From: an uncultured Ruminococcus sp.
Lineage (GTDB): Bacteria > Bacillota > Clostridia > Oscillospirales > Ruminococcaceae
Length of the DNA: 64,000 nucleotides
Reading direction: 5' to 3'
NCBI GenBank assembly: GCA_902787825.1
Contig: CADAHS010000002.1
Span: 1 to 64,000 of the forward strand
In this document: in pieces, positions 49,234-58,424 of the stretch
Position numbering within the stretch: the first letter of the stretch is position 1
How the letters are laid out: every line of letters starts with the position of its first letter
Translations under genes and position numbers: made by a program
Notes under the pieces: generated by a model
The model's database searches: none
The model's input: the letters and a program-made list of their open reading frames with translations, nothing else
What the model was told of the DNA's origin: nothing

Positions 49234-49635
49234 ATGAGCAAGAATCTGGATATGTGCAGGCTTCTTGACCTGTACGGCGGTCTGCTTACGGAAAAGCAAT
49301 TTGATATAATGGACTTTTATTACAATGACGATCTTTCGCTCGGAGAGATAGCAGATCATTATGATATTTCAAGGCAGGGCGTTCACGATGCGATAAAGCG
49401 TGGTGACGAGGCGCTGACGGAATACGAGCAAAGGCTCGGGCTGCTCAGAGCTGAGCAGGAGCGCAGAGATGAGATAAGTGCTTTCAGAGAAATGGCACTT
49501 GCAGCGTTCAATGAGTGCAATGCTCACAGATCATTCAGGTCTGTCGCAGAGAAGATAATCGTTCTGCTGGAGGCTTTCGATCAAAGACTTGAAGAATATG
49601 AAAATCCTGCTCCCGCAGAGGAGGAAAAGGATTGA
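49234..49635 (+). CDS. ylxM: YlxM family signal-recognition-particle accessory protein
   Basis: This 133-residue helix-turn-helix protein is encoded before ffh in most Firmicutes and is thought to assist the signal recognition particle. The core reads MCRLLDLYGGLLTEKQFDIMDFYYNDDLSLGEIADHYDISRQGVHDAIKRGDEAL, resembling sigma-70 region 4. GAGGAGG precedes ATG 49234; an upstream ATG at 49177 overlaps the -10 element and is not used. The gene lies 15 bases before ffh. Confidence 0.95.
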   Translation: MSKNLDMCRLLDLYGGLLTEKQFDIMDFYYNDDLSLGEIADHYDISRQGVHDAIKRGDEALTEYEQRLGLLRAEQERRDEISAFREMALAAFNECNAHRSFRSVAEKIIVLLEAFDQRLEEYENPAPAEEEKD

Positions 49636-49650
49636 TACAGGAGGATATAT

Positions 49651-51033
49651 ATGGCGTTTGAAGGACTTTCCGAAAAACTCAATGGCGTGTTCAAGCGTCT
49701 TAAATCAAGAGGACGACTCAGCGAATCCGATGTTAAAGAGGCTATGCGTGAGGTCAAAATGGCACTGCTTGAAGCCGATGTAAGCTACAAGGTAGTCAAG
49801 GACTTTATCAGCAATGTTTCCGAACGTGCAGTGGGTGAAGACGTACTCAAAAGCCTTACCCCGGGACAGCAGGTCATCAAGATCGTTCACGAAGAGCTTA
49901 TCAAGCTCATGGGCGAGGCAAATGCAAAGATCAATTTCCCAAGCAAGCCGCCATGCATAATTATGATGTGCGGTCTTCAGGGTTCAGGTAAAACTACACA
50001 CGCAGCCAAGCTTGCTAAAATGTTCAAGGAGCAGAACAAAAGACCTTTACTGATCGCTGCGGACGTTTACAGACCGGCTGCTATCGAACAGCTGAAGGTC
50101 GTTGGTGCTAAGGCTGAGGTCCCGGTTTTTGAAATGGGACAGATAGATCCGAGAAAGATCGTCAGGGAAGGTATCAAGCACGCTAAGGACTACGGTCATG
50201 ATCTGGTTATCATAGATACCGCAGGTCGTCTGCATATTGACGAAGAGCTGATGAATGAGCTTAAAGACATCAAGGCTATCGCAGAACCAAACGAGATAAT
50301 GCTCGTTGTCGATGCAATGATCGGTCAGGACGCTGTAAAAGTAGCTTCAAGCTTTGACGAGGCACTTGGTATCGACAGTGTTATCCTCACTAAGCTCGAT
50401 TCGGACACCCGTGGCGGTGCCGCGCTTTCAGTGCTTGCAGTCACAGGTAAGCCTATAAAATTTGTGGGTATGGGCGAAAAGCTCAATGAATTTGAGCCTT
50501 TCCACCCGGAAAGAATGGCTTCAAGAATTCTTGGCATGGGCGATATGCTCACGCTTATTGAAAAAGCAACTCAGACTATTGATGAGAAGGAAGCAAAAAA
50601 ACTTGCTGACAAGATGCAGGAAAAGGGCTTTGATCTCAACGATCTGCTTGAACAAATGAGACAGATACAGAAAATGGGTTCGATGAAATCACTCATCAGG
50701 CTGCTGCCGGGAGTCGGAAAGATAGACGATGCTCAGCTTGAACAGGGCGAGGTTCAGCTCAGAAAGACCGAGGCTATGATAAACTCGATGACAAAGGCAG
50801 AACGAGAGAAGCCCTCGATAATAGACCCTAAGAGAAAGCGCAGGATCGCTGCCGGAAGCGGTACTCAGGTGCAGGACATCAATCAGCTGTTGAAACAGTT
50901 CGATCAGATGCAAAAAATGATGAAGCAGTTCGGCATCGGCGGAAAGCTTCACGGTAAAAAAGCAAAGATGAACAGAGCAGCTTTGCTCAGGGGACTTGGC
51001 GGGGTTGACCCAAACACATTCCCAAAACAATAA
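49651..51033 (+). CDS. ffh: Signal recognition particle protein Ffh (SRP54)
   Basis: This GTPase binds signal sequences of nascent membrane and secreted proteins and pairs with FtsY. It is 460 residues long. The NG domain has the P-loop GLQGSGKTTHAAKLA, the DVYRPAAIEQL motif, DTAGRLHID, TKLDSDTRGGAAL and GMGEKLNEFEPF. The M domain is methionine-rich (LLEQMRQIQKMGSMKSLIRLLPG and DQMQKMMKQFG) and binds SRP RNA. All parts are complete. It is in an operon with ylxM, rpsP and khpA. Confidence 0.97.
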   Translation: MAFEGLSEKLNGVFKRLKSRGRLSESDVKEAMREVKMALLEADVSYKVVKDFISNVSERAVGEDVLKSLTPGQQVIKIVHEELIKLMGEANAKINFPSKPPCIIMMCGLQGSGKTTHAAKLAKMFKEQNKRPLLIAADVYRPAAIEQLKVVGAKAEVPVFEMGQIDPRKIVREGIKHAKDYGHDLVIIDTAGRLHIDEELMNELKDIKAIAEPNEIMLVVDAMIGQDAVKVASSFDEALGIDSVILTKLDSDTRGGAALSVLAVTGKPIKFVGMGEKLNEFEPFHPERMASRILGMGDMLTLIEKATQTIDEKEAKKLADKMQEKGFDLNDLLEQMRQIQKMGSMKSLIRLLPGVGKIDDAQLEQGEVQLRKTEAMINSMTKAEREKPSIIDPKRKRRIAAGSGTQVQDINQLLKQFDQMQKMMKQFGIGGKLHGKKAKMNRAALLRGLGGVDPNTFPKQ

Positions 51034-51095
51034 GTCGTTAAATATCAAACAAAGATATTTATGATACAAGTTCACATTCGGAGGTGAAATTCACA

Positions 51096-51335
51096 ATGGC
51101 AGTAAAGATCAGACTCAGAAGGATCGGCGCTAAGAAGGCTCCGTTCTACAGGATCGTTGTTGCAGATTCCAGATATCCAAGAGATGGACGCTGCATCGAA
51201 GAGCTTGGCTACTATGATCCAACCAAGGAACCATCCGTTTTCAAGGTAGACGCTGAAAAGGCTAATTCCTGGATCGCAAGAGGCGCTCAGCCAACAGATA
51301 CTGTTAAGGCACTTTTCAAGAAGAACAACATTTGA
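51096..51335 (+). CDS. rpsP: 30S ribosomal protein S16
   Basis: This 79-residue small-subunit protein begins [26 protein letters not shown] and includes [13 protein letters not shown], the typical S16 signatures. GGAGGTG at 51080-51086 selects ATG 51096. It follows ffh by 62 bases. A stem-loop after the gene may set the level of the next gene. Confidence 0.97.
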   Translation: MAVKIRLRRIGAKKAPFYRIVVADSRYPRDGRCIEELGYYDPTKEPSVFKVDAEKANSWIARGAQPTDTVKALFKKNNI

Positions 51336-51346
51336 GTTGCTGCTTC

Positions 51347-51389
51347 AAAACCAGTAAGGCACTTATCCCACCGCCGCCTTACCGGTTTT
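51347..51389 (+). promoter_or_regulatory. Hairpin between rpsP and khpA
   Basis: AAAACC-A-GTAAGGC pairs with GCCTTAC-C-GGTTTT (13 pairs, one mismatch) around a 15-base loop. It could act as a partial terminator, a processing site or a stabiliser of the rpsP message. Confidence 0.6.
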
Positions 51390-51435
51390 CTCGGTGGGAA
51401 CACCGCATTTTCGTGGGAGAATGGAGAAAATACAA

Positions 51436-51669
51436 ATGGAAAATTTACTCAGGACTATTGTTTCCGAACTCGTTGAAAACAAAGATGCCGTCGAAGTTAC
51501 TGTCGATGAGCCGAACGAGGAGGGCGTGATCGTTTACCATCTGCACGTTGCACAGGACGATATGGGTCGTGTGATCGGCAAGCAGGGTCGTATAGCAAAG
51601 GCTATCAGAGTTGTTATGAGAGCCAGCGCTTCAAGAAACGATCAGAGAATAATGGTCGAGATAGACTGA
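51436..51669 (+). CDS. khpA: KH-domain RNA-binding protein KhpA
   Basis: This 77-residue protein is a single KH domain with the GxxG loop in VIGKQGRIAKAIR. KhpA and KhpB form a broad RNA-binding pair in Firmicutes and affect cell elongation. ATG 51436 follows GGAG by nine bases; an earlier in-frame ATG at 51394 is not supported. It ends the ffh operon, and the usual rimM-trmD-rplS genes do not follow here. Confidence 0.94.
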   Translation: MENLLRTIVSELVENKDAVEVTVDEPNEEGVIVYHLHVAQDDMGRVIGKQGRIAKAIRVVMRASASRNDQRIMVEID

Positions 51670-51676
51670 TAAAAGC

Positions 51677-51705
51677 AAAGGCTTCGCAGATGCGAAGCCT
51701 TTTTC
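51677..51705 (+). terminator. Terminator of the ffh operon
   Basis: AAAGGCTTCGCA pairs with TGCGAAGCCTTT across two bases and is followed by T. Confidence 0.9.
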
Positions 51706-51728
51706 ATTTGTGTGCATTATTTTCAGAG

Positions 51729-52052
51729 TCATTCGGGCGTGTGGCTGACATTGTTATTATCCGGTATCAATCTGCACAAAAACCTGACAACGATAATTGC
51801 TATAAGTATCGTGAACAGATCGGCAAACAAAGCGATAATACCGGTCAGCAATACACCCAGTATAAAAGCAGGAACAGCTGCGAGATATCCAAATATCCTT
51901 AACCCTACGCCCAGCTTTCTGCGTGATGACTTTCTTATCATCAAAGTACCGATAATGATAAAAATGACGCCTAAAACGAAACCTCCGATAACTGTGGCTA
52001 CTATCGCAGCAAATATTGCTGCCGTTACTCCCAGAACAGGTATTATCGCCAT
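51729..52052 (-). CDS. Small membrane protein, function unknown
   Basis: This 107-residue protein has three hydrophobic segments: ILVTAAIFAAIVATVIGGFVLGVIF-like at the N terminus, FGYLAAVPAFILGVLLTGII in the middle and LFTILIAIIVVRFL near the end, with a basic loop RKSSRRK between the first two. No family is recognised. It lies 11 bases after ruvX on the same strand, so it is likely co-transcribed. The open frame and a GGAGG upstream of the ATG support a real gene. Confidence 0.75.
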   Translation of the reverse strand: MAIIPVLGVTAAIFAAIVATVIGGFVLGVIFIIIGTLMIRKSSRRKLGVGLRIFGYLAAVPAFILGVLLTGIIALFADLFTILIAIIVVRFLCRLIPDNNNVSHTPE

Positions 52053-52063
52053 TGAAACTCCTC

Positions 52064-52489
52064 CTATTTGTCCTTATTCTTGCGCCTGTACTCAAGGTAA
52101 GATTCAAGTATTATCGTCGCGGCAACGGTGTCAACGACCGCTTTTCTCGCCTTTCCACGGACATTTGTCGTGTTGAGGATATTGTGTGCCGTCACCGTCG
52201 TTGAGCGCTCGTCCCACATCTCAACTGGACACTCGACCAGCTCACGCAGCATCTGCGCAAATGCCTCACACTTTTCTGCTCTGGGCCCTCTTGTGCCGTT
52301 CATATTGATCGGCAGACCGACAACGATAAGCTCCGCACCCTGTTTCTTTACAGCGTCAGCAACTTTCTGCGCAAGTCTCTGCGCATTGCGTTCGGTTATC
52401 GTTGCAACAGGCGTTGCAAGAAATTCAGTCCTGTCGCTCACCGCAATCCCGGTTCGGGTGTCGCCGTAGTCAACGGCAAGTATTTTCAT
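52064..52489 (-). CDS. ruvX: Putative Holliday-junction resolvase RuvX (YqgF)
   Basis: This 141-residue RNase H-fold nuclease matches E. coli YqgF, needed for 16S rRNA 5'-end maturation or recombination intermediates. Motifs: LAVDYGDTRTGIAVSDR (first Asp), IVVGLPINMNGTRGPRAEKCEAFA and DERSTTVTAHNIL (Asp-Glu). It is transcribed away from manA. GGAGG lies before the start. Confidence 0.95.
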   Translation of the reverse strand: MKILAVDYGDTRTGIAVSDRTEFLATPVATITERNAQRLAQKVADAVKKQGAELIVVGLPINMNGTRGPRAEKCEAFAQMLRELVECPVEMWDERSTTVTAHNILNTTNVRGKARKAVVDTVAATIILESYLEYRRKNKDK

Positions 52490-52605
52490 AGCTATTCCTC
52501 CATCCGGTTTTCACTGACTGTGCAAAGTATAGCACAAGCAGAAAACAAAGTCAAACAGTAATTGATAAAATTATTAAAAAAATCCGTTTTGTAACACTCT
52601 TTTTG

Positions 52606-52635
52606 TTGACATAACGGTATATATTATGCTATAAT
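52606..52635 (+). promoter_or_regulatory. manA promoter
   Basis: TTGACA, 18 bases and TATAAT. Confidence 0.75.
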
Positions 52636-52670
52636 ATTTTTAATTAGTGATAGAAAGCAGAGGTATTATG

Positions 52671-53654
52671 ATGTCTGTTTTCAAACTTCGGCCTGTTTTC
52701 AAAGAATACATCTGGGGCGGAACCCGTCTGATCGAGGAATATGGCAAAGAGTGCGGCTTTGAAAAGCTTGCAGAAAGCTGGGAGCTTGCCTGCCGCAGTG
52801 ACGGTATGAATACTTCTGAAAGCGGTGATCTCAAGGACAGAACACTTGGTGAGATAATACGTCTTTCATCAGGACAGATACTTGGCAGCAGATGTCGGGG
52901 AATGGAATTCCCGATACTGATCAAGCTTATAGATGCAACGGACGATCTTTCCGTTCAGGTGCACCCGGACGATGAGTACTCGCTCAGTCACGAAGGCGAA
53001 CCGGGCAAAACGGAAATGTGGTATGTTATTGACTGTAAGCAGGATGCTCAGATCATATATGGGTTAAAAAACGAGATCACAAAAGCCGATCTCATTCAAG
53101 CGCTGAATGATAACAGGCTGAGTGAGCTGGTGAACAGGGTCAGGGTAAAAAAAGGCGACGTTTTCTATATTCCGTCGGGAACACTACACGCTATCGGCAA
53201 GGGGATCGTAGTCGCTGAGATACAGCAGAACTCAAACATCACCTACCGTGTCTTTGACTACAACCGGCTCGGCAAGGACGGCAAACCAAGAGAGCTTCAC
53301 ATTCAAAAGGCTGTCGAGGTGATAAATACCCGTCCGACAGAGGTGACAAAACACTTCCCTGCTGTTAAATGCAAGGGCTTTGAATATACACTGCTGGTAA
53401 GGTGCAGATATTTTACAACGGTCAGATTTGATGTTGAAGACAAAGTCGTGCTCGATATCGACGGGCAAAGCTTTGCTCACATTCTGATGCTCAGCGGTGA
53501 AGGCATGATATCGGGACTTGAAGCAAAAAAAGGCAACAGTTTTTTCATTGCTGCTTCAAGCGGCAGAACTGAAATTAAAGGACATTGCAGCTTTATTCTT
53601 ACACGCACAGGCTGCGAGGAAGGAATTGATAAGCTTGTTGAAAAACCACGGTAA
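52671..53654 (+). CDS. manA: Type I (class I) mannose-6-phosphate isomerase
   Basis: This is a 327-residue zinc metalloenzyme interconverting mannose-6-phosphate and fructose-6-phosphate. The conserved regions are LRPVFKEYIWGGTRLIEEYGK, IKLIDATDDLSVQVHPDDEYS (zinc-binding His), PGKTEMWYVIDC and FYIPSGTLHAIGKGIVVAEIQQNSNITYRVFDYNR. AGAGG lies before two adjacent ATG codons at 52668 and 52671, and the second has the better spacing. The following membrane-protein gene overlaps its 3' end. Confidence 0.94.
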   Translation: MSVFKLRPVFKEYIWGGTRLIEEYGKECGFEKLAESWELACRSDGMNTSESGDLKDRTLGEIIRLSSGQILGSRCRGMEFPILIKLIDATDDLSVQVHPDDEYSLSHEGEPGKTEMWYVIDCKQDAQIIYGLKNEITKADLIQALNDNRLSELVNRVRVKKGDVFYIPSGTLHAIGKGIVVAEIQQNSNITYRVFDYNRLGKDGKPRELHIQKAVEVINTRPTEVTKHFPAVKCKGFEYTLLVRCRYFTTVRFDVEDKVVLDIDGQSFAHILMLSGEGMISGLEAKKGNSFFIAASSGRTEIKGHCSFILTRTGCEEGIDKLVEKPR

Positions 53655-53952
53655 AGAATTCTTTATCACTCTGATGATCACGATCGCAGCTAATTTAGCC
53701 TGTATGATGGTATTTTTCTATCTGCGAAAGAACGGGATCATGTTCAGAGAATTTGATATTGCGAGATACACCACGATAGCGGTTGTTTTCTCAGCGGTGA
53801 TAGTATGCATCATCGGTATCGCAAGACACAAGAAAAAGGACGATACATTTGAGGTCGTTACGCTGTCAACGCTGATCTCACTGGTCGGATCGTTCATCGG
53901 TTCAGTCAGCGGTGCAGTTATAAGCGCTAATATTTTCGGAAAGATCACTTGA
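53635..53952 (+). CDS. Small membrane protein overlapping manA
   Basis: This roughly 105-residue protein has three hydrophobic segments (FFITLMITIAANLACMMVFF, YTTIAVVFSAVIVCIIGIA and LISLVGSFIGSVSGAVISANIF). The start is not certain: the frame is open back to 53518 within manA, but AAGGAA about 12 bases before two TTG codons at 53635/53638 suggests initiation there. The 20-base overlap with manA would make translation coupled. No family recognised. Confidence 0.6.
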   Translation: MLKNHGKEFFITLMITIAANLACMMVFFYLRKNGIMFREFDIARYTTIAVVFSAVIVCIIGIARHKKKDDTFEVVTLSTLISLVGSFIGSVSGAVISANIFGKIT

Positions 53953-53971
53953 ATATATGGAGGTTTTAAAA

Positions 53972-54937
53972 ATGAAATACTACATAGGCATCGACCTTGG
54001 AGGAACAAACATCAAGGCGGGAGTTGTAAACGAGAATTATGAGATAATCGCTAAAGCAACGACAAAGACTCTGCTGCCGCGTCCGGCTGAGGAGATATGC
54101 GCTGATATGGCGAAGGTATCTCTGGAAGCTGTTGAGCAGGCAGGACTTACACTTGACGATATTGAGTCTGTCGGCATAGGTACTCCGGGTACAGCCAACT
54201 CGGAAACAGGTATCATCGAGTACTCAAACAACCTCGGTTTTCTCAATCTCCCTGTTGTAGAGATAATGCAAAAGCACATCAACAAGCCTGTTTATGTTGA
54301 AAATGACGCAAATGCTGCGGCTTATGGCGAGTATGTTGCAGGCGCAGCCAAGGGTGCTAACGATGCAGTCTGCATCACGCTCGGAACAGGTGTTGGCGGC
54401 GGAATAATCATCAACGGCAAGATCTATTCCGGCTTCAACTTTGCAGGCGCTGAGATAGGTCACACTGTTATCGACCCTAACGGTCCTGAGTGTACATGCG
54501 GAAGAAAGGGCTGCTTTGAGGTGTTCTCATCGGCAACAGGTCTTGTGAGAATGACCAAGGAAGCTATGCTTGAGGACAAGGCTTCTGTTATGTGGCAGAT
54601 GAACGAGGAGGACGGAAAGGTCTCCGCAAGAACCGCTTTCAACGCAATGAGAGCAGGCGACAGAGCCGGCAAGGCTGTTGTTGACAAGTACATAAAGTAC
54701 CTTGCCTGCGGGATAACAAACACGATAAACATCTTCCAGCCGGATATTCTTTGCATCGGCGGAGGTGTTTGCAACGAGGGCGACCCTCTGCTTTTACCGC
54801 TCAAGGAGCTGGTAGCTAAAGAGGTCTACACTAAGAACTCGGCAAAGAACACGGAGATAGTTATTGCAAAGCTCGGAAACGATGCAGGTATCATCGGTGC
54901 GGCGTTCCTTGGTCAAGACCACAAAGGAGGAAACTGA
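53972..54937 (+). CDS. glcK: ROK family glucokinase
   Basis: This 321-residue sugar kinase phosphorylates glucose with ATP. The ATP-binding start YYIGIDLGGTNIKAGVV, the catalytic aspartate in VENDANAAAYGE, the ROK glycine motif ITLGTGVGGGIIINGKIYSG, the zinc site CTCGRKGCFE and the sugar-binding EIGH are complete. GGAGG precedes ATG 53972; a five-codon longer frame is not used. The stop codon overlaps the next gene start (TGATG), so the following gene is coupled. Confidence 0.95.
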   Translation: MKYYIGIDLGGTNIKAGVVNENYEIIAKATTKTLLPRPAEEICADMAKVSLEAVEQAGLTLDDIESVGIGTPGTANSETGIIEYSNNLGFLNLPVVEIMQKHINKPVYVENDANAAAYGEYVAGAAKGANDAVCITLGTGVGGGIIINGKIYSGFNFAGAEIGHTVIDPNGPECTCGRKGCFEVFSSATGLVRMTKEAMLEDKASVMWQMNEEDGKVSARTAFNAMRAGDRAGKAVVDKYIKYLACGITNTINIFQPDILCIGGGVCNEGDPLLLPLKELVAKEVYTKNSAKNTEIVIAKLGNDAGIIGAAFLGQDHKGGN

Positions 54938-55539
54938 TGGGATTTTTGGACAAGGTCAAAGACTTTCTTGATGACGGCAAGATAAACGGCTCGACCAATA
55001 AACCCGAGCAGACACAGCCTGCACAGCCAGTCCAGCCCGTCCAGCCAGTCCAGCCCGTCCAGCCCGTTCAGCCCGAAAATGACAGTGTGGCAAGGGCGGA
55101 GGAGCAGGTAAGACACATCAATGAATTGAAGGCGCAGGCAGGCATTGATACAAATGCCGCTGCAAATACAGCAGACGACAGAACGATTGAGCCGGGAGAA
55201 ACGGTAACAATAGATGTTGGATTTGACAGCCCCGTACCGTATGCTGACAAGGACAAGGTGCCTGTAAGGTTCTCTGTAAAGGGTACAGTCGAAGTTGAAA
55301 TGGTCGGCTGCAAAGAAAAATACAGCAAGTTACAGGATCTGCTGAATAAGTATATCAGAGGTGAAGTCTTTAGTAACATCCCTGCCAAAAGACCAAAGGC
55401 AAATGAACTTGGAGCAATCGCAAAAGCTGCAGAGAGTTCTTTACAGTATATTTCCAATTATATATCTTTTCTTAAATTTAAAGGTGCAAGCATTCAGATC
55501 ACCGGGTGGGAAGTTCCCGGCGAACAGCCTATGCTGTGA
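54937..55539 (+). CDS. Proline/glutamine-rich linker protein, paralogue 1
   Basis: This 200-residue protein shares its first 20 residues (containing DKVKDFLDDGKINGST) with the next gene, then has a run of five PVQ-like repeats encoded by a nine-base direct repeat, and then an unrecognised domain (FDSPVPYADKDKVPVRFSVKG...LNKYIRGEVFSN). That domain resembles parts of SPFH or virion-core-like proteins, but the resemblance is weak. No signal peptide. Its start overlaps the glucokinase stop codon; AAAGGAGG lies eight bases upstream. Confidence 0.75.
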   Translation: MGFLDKVKDFLDDGKINGSTNKPEQTQPAQPVQPVQPVQPVQPVQPENDSVARAEEQVRHINELKAQAGIDTNAAANTADDRTIEPGETVTIDVGFDSPVPYADKDKVPVRFSVKGTVEVEMVGCKEKYSKLQDLLNKYIRGEVFSNIPAKRPKANELGAIAKAAESSLQYISNYISFLKFKGASIQITGWEVPGEQPML

Positions 55540-55579
55540 TAACTATTTGGTGGTATAACCCAAGCAGGAGGTCGATCAG

Positions 55580-56062
55580 ATGGGATTTTTTGATAAGGTC
55601 AAGGATTTTCTTGACGACGGAAAGATAAATGGCTCAACACAGCAGCCGCAGCAGCCTGCACAAGCTCCGCAGCCGCAGGTCCAGCCTGTACAGACACAGA
55701 CAGCTGTGTCAAATACCCTTGAGGTGGGAAGGACGATAGAAAGCGGGTTCGGCACACCGTATCCCGTCCCATACAAAGAGCCCGACGGCAATGTTTCATA
55801 TGTCAGTGCATCAGGAAATATGAAACTGGTCATCAAATCAGAAGGTTTCACCGAAGAAATGCTGAATAGCGCTGTTGCTCCTAAGGTTTCCGAGGAGATC
55901 ATCAAAGAGCTTGCACGATGCAGCACAGACGGTATCCGATCAAACCAGCTGCATACGCATCATCTTGAAATGGGAGAGAATATAGTGAAGAACCTCGAAA
56001 TCGACTCGGCAGAGGTACAAAGCATTTCTTTTACAAACATAGCTGTCTCAAATCAAAGATGA
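55580..56062 (+). CDS. Proline/glutamine-rich linker protein, paralogue 2
   Basis: This 160-residue protein has an N-terminal segment nearly the same as paralogue 1, then a Q/P-rich linker, then GFGTPYPVPYKEPDGNVSYVSASGNMKLVIKS and a helical tail. The first 15-20 residues may be a targeting or partner-binding tag, since the conservation drops immediately after it. AGGAGG is before the start. The two genes arose by duplication. They lie between a glucokinase and ilvD without an obvious functional link. Confidence 0.75.
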   Translation: MGFFDKVKDFLDDGKINGSTQQPQQPAQAPQPQVQPVQTQTAVSNTLEVGRTIESGFGTPYPVPYKEPDGNVSYVSASGNMKLVIKSEGFTEEMLNSAVAPKVSEEIIKELARCSTDGIRSNQLHTHHLEMGENIVKNLEIDSAEVQSISFTNIAVSNQR

Positions 56063-56207
56063 TAATGCGGTGAGCATACAATAATTCTGAGTACGAATTT
56101 TTTATTATGATATAACCACGGTGCACTTCCCTGCTGTCTGAAAGGCTACGGAGATACCGTTCACCAAAACAGGCGGTGTGCTGTGAATCTGAAAGAAGGT
56201 AATTATT
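56063..56207 (+). promoter_or_regulatory. Leader region of ilvD with unexplained structure
   Basis: A TGATATAAC box lies at about 56107-56115 with a poor -35. The 90-base leader after it has pairings such as ACGG-AGATA-CCGT and GGTG/CACC, and a GAAAGAAGG ribosome site. It is not a T-box (too short, no specifier arm), and no riboswitch consensus was recognised. Confidence 0.35.
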
Positions 56208-57887
56208 ATGTCAGAATGTAAAGACTGTAAGAACTATTTCTGCGAGGGTGTTGACAAGGCTCCGCAGAGATCGCTGTTCAACGCCCTGGGACTCACCAAG
56301 GAAGAAATGAGCAGGCCTCTGGTAGGTATCGTTTCTTCATACAACGAGATCGTTCCGGGTCACATGAACATCGACAAGATAGTTGAAGCTGTAAAGCTTG
56401 GTGTTGCTATGGCAGGCGGTACCCCTATCGTATTTCCTGCTATCGCTGTTTGCGACGGTATCGCAATGGGGCATCAGGGTATGAAGTATTCACTCGTTAC
56501 CCGTGACCTTATCGCAGACTCCACCGAGTGTATGGCGCTTGCACACCACTTTGACGCACTGGTAATGGTGCCTAACTGCGACAAGAACGTTCCGGGTCTG
56601 CTTATGGCGGCTGCAAGAGTCAATGTCCCGACTGTGTTTGTTTCGGGCGGACCGATGCTCGCAGGACACGTCAAAGGCTCAAAGACCTCGCTTTCAAGTA
56701 TGTTTGAAGCGGTTGGTACATATGATGCCGGCAAATGCACGCTTGAGGACGTTGAGGAGTTTGAGAACAAGGCTTGTCCGACCTGCGGTTCATGCTCGGG
56801 TATGTACACCGCTAACTCGATGAACTGCCTGACCGAAGTGCTGGGTATGGGTCTTAAAGGAAACGGAACTATCCCTGCGGTATATTCAGAAAGATTAAAG
56901 CTTGCAAAGCACGCAGGTATGCAGGTCATGGAGCTTTACCGTCAGAACATCAGACCTCGTGACATACTGACAGAGGACGCATTCAGAAACGCTATCGCTG
57001 CGGATATGGCTCTTGGCTGCTCAACAAATTCAATGCTGCACCTTCCTGCTATCGCTCACGAGTGCGGAATAGAGCTTGACCTTGATATGGTCAACGAGAT
57101 AAGTGAAAGAACTCCTAACATCTGTCACCTTGCACCTGCAGGTCACGCTTATATGGAGGATCTCAACGAGGCAGGCGGCGTTTATGCCGTGCTCAACGAG
57201 CTTGCAAAGAAAAACCTTATCAATACGAATTGTCTTACCTGCACAGGCAAAACTGTTGCAGAAAACATCAAGGGCTGCGTAAACAAAGATCACAATATCA
57301 TCAGAGATATCGACGATCCGTATATGCCAAACGGTGGTATCGCAGTGCTCAGAGGAAATCTTGCTCCGGATACCTGCGTTGTAAAAAGAAGTGCGGTCGC
57401 TCCCGAAATGCTCAAGCACGAGGGACCTGCAAGAGTCTTTGACAGCGAGGAGGAGGCTATTGAAGCTATCAGAGGCGGAAAGATCGTTCCGGGTGACGTT
57501 GTAGTTATCAGATACGAAGGTCCTAAGGGCGGTCCGGGAATGAGAGAAATGCTCAATCCTACATCTGCTATTTCGGGAATGGGGCTTGGCTCAACTGTTG
57601 CCCTTATAACCGACGGACGTTTCAGCGGTGCAACAAGAGGTGCTTCGATCGGCCATGTTTCACCTGAAGCTGCTCTGGGCGGACCTATTGCATTTGTTCA
57701 CGAGGGCGATATCATTGCCATTGATATAAACAACCACAGTATTCAGCTCAGAGTTTCTGACGAGGAGCTTGAACAGAGAAAGAAGAACTGGGTTCCCAAG
57801 GAGCCTAAGATCAAAACAGGTTATCTTGCAAGATATGCATCACTGGTAACATCAGCAAACAGAGGTGCTGTACTTGAGATCAAATAA
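56208..57887 (+). CDS. ilvD: Dihydroxy-acid dehydratase
   Basis: This 559-residue iron-sulphur enzyme converts dihydroxy-acids to 2-keto acids in branched-chain amino-acid synthesis. Cluster-ligand cysteines are seen in [13 protein letters not shown] and [20 protein letters not shown]. Substrate-site segments [65 protein letters not shown]-type RFSGATRG and [14 protein letters not shown] are all intact. It is an isolated ilv gene here with its own leader. Confidence 0.97.
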   Translation: MSECKDCKNYFCEGVDKAPQRSLFNALGLTKEEMSRPLVGIVSSYNEIVPGHMNIDKIVEAVKLGVAMAGGTPIVFPAIAVCDGIAMGHQGMKYSLVTRDLIADSTECMALAHHFDALVMVPNCDKNVPGLLMAAARVNVPTVFVSGGPMLAGHVKGSKTSLSSMFEAVGTYDAGKCTLEDVEEFENKACPTCGSCSGMYTANSMNCLTEVLGMGLKGNGTIPAVYSERLKLAKHAGMQVMELYRQNIRPRDILTEDAFRNAIAADMALGCSTNSMLHLPAIAHECGIELDLDMVNEISERTPNICHLAPAGHAYMEDLNEAGGVYAVLNELAKKNLINTNCLTCTGKTVAENIKGCVNKDHNIIRDIDDPYMPNGGIAVLRGNLAPDTCVVKRSAVAPEMLKHEGPARVFDSEEEAIEAIRGGKIVPGDVVVIRYEGPKGGPGMREMLNPTSAISGMGLGSTVALITDGRFSGATRGASIGHVSPEAALGGPIAFVHEGDIIAIDINNHSIQLRVSDEELEQRKKNWVPKEPKIKTGYLARYASLVTSANRGAVLEIK

Positions 57888-57911
57888 TAATCTTATTGGG
57901 AGGAAATAATC

Positions 57912-58424
57912 ATGAACAAAACAGTTAAGAAAATAATTTCCGGCATTCTGGGACTTTTGTTTCTCATTCTCGTTGTGTGCGGTATCGTAGTTGCAACTTA
58001 CGTTTTCAGCACACCTTCAAAGGACGGAGAATCCAGACAGCTCATTATGGGTGACTGGGTGGACGAGAAGGATCATGTAAAGTTTGTTTTCAGCGAAGAC
58101 GGTGACTTTACAATGTACGATACCAAGGATGGTGATAAGGAACTGGTCAAGGGATATTTCAAGATCAAGGAAGACGACCATGCTATAAAGATCCTTGTTA
58201 CATCGCATACAGATGACATCAACCTCGGACTGAAGCTGAAATTCTTCTGCACGATCTCATACTCCGATCTGAAATATCCTACCGCAAAAGAGGTAGAGCA
58301 GAAGCTCAAGCATGACAACGCTACCTGCAAGTTCCTTTTCCAGGATGCAGACGCTAAGGTCTTTAAGTGCGAGAGAATAGGTGAAAAGGCCAACTTCTAC
58401 GGCAAGGAGATCAGCGGTAAGTAA
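57912..58424 (+). CDS. Membrane-anchored protein of unknown function
   Basis: This 170-residue protein has one N-terminal membrane segment (IISGILGLLFLILVVCGIVVATYVF) and an extracellular domain. GDWVDEKDHVKFVFSEDGDFTMYDTKDGDKELVKGYFKI resembles the lipocalin-like domains of small clostridial lipoproteins, similar in style to the lipoprotein at 61136-61495 (GEWELY...LDGDKIYI). Its stop overlaps the pyrC start by one base, so the two are translationally coupled. Confidence 0.75.
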   Translation: MNKTVKKIISGILGLLFLILVVCGIVVATYVFSTPSKDGESRQLIMGDWVDEKDHVKFVFSEDGDFTMYDTKDGDKELVKGYFKIKEDDHAIKILVTSHTDDINLGLKLKFFCTISYSDLKYPTAKEVEQKLKHDNATCKFLFQDADAKVFKCERIGEKANFYGKEISGK

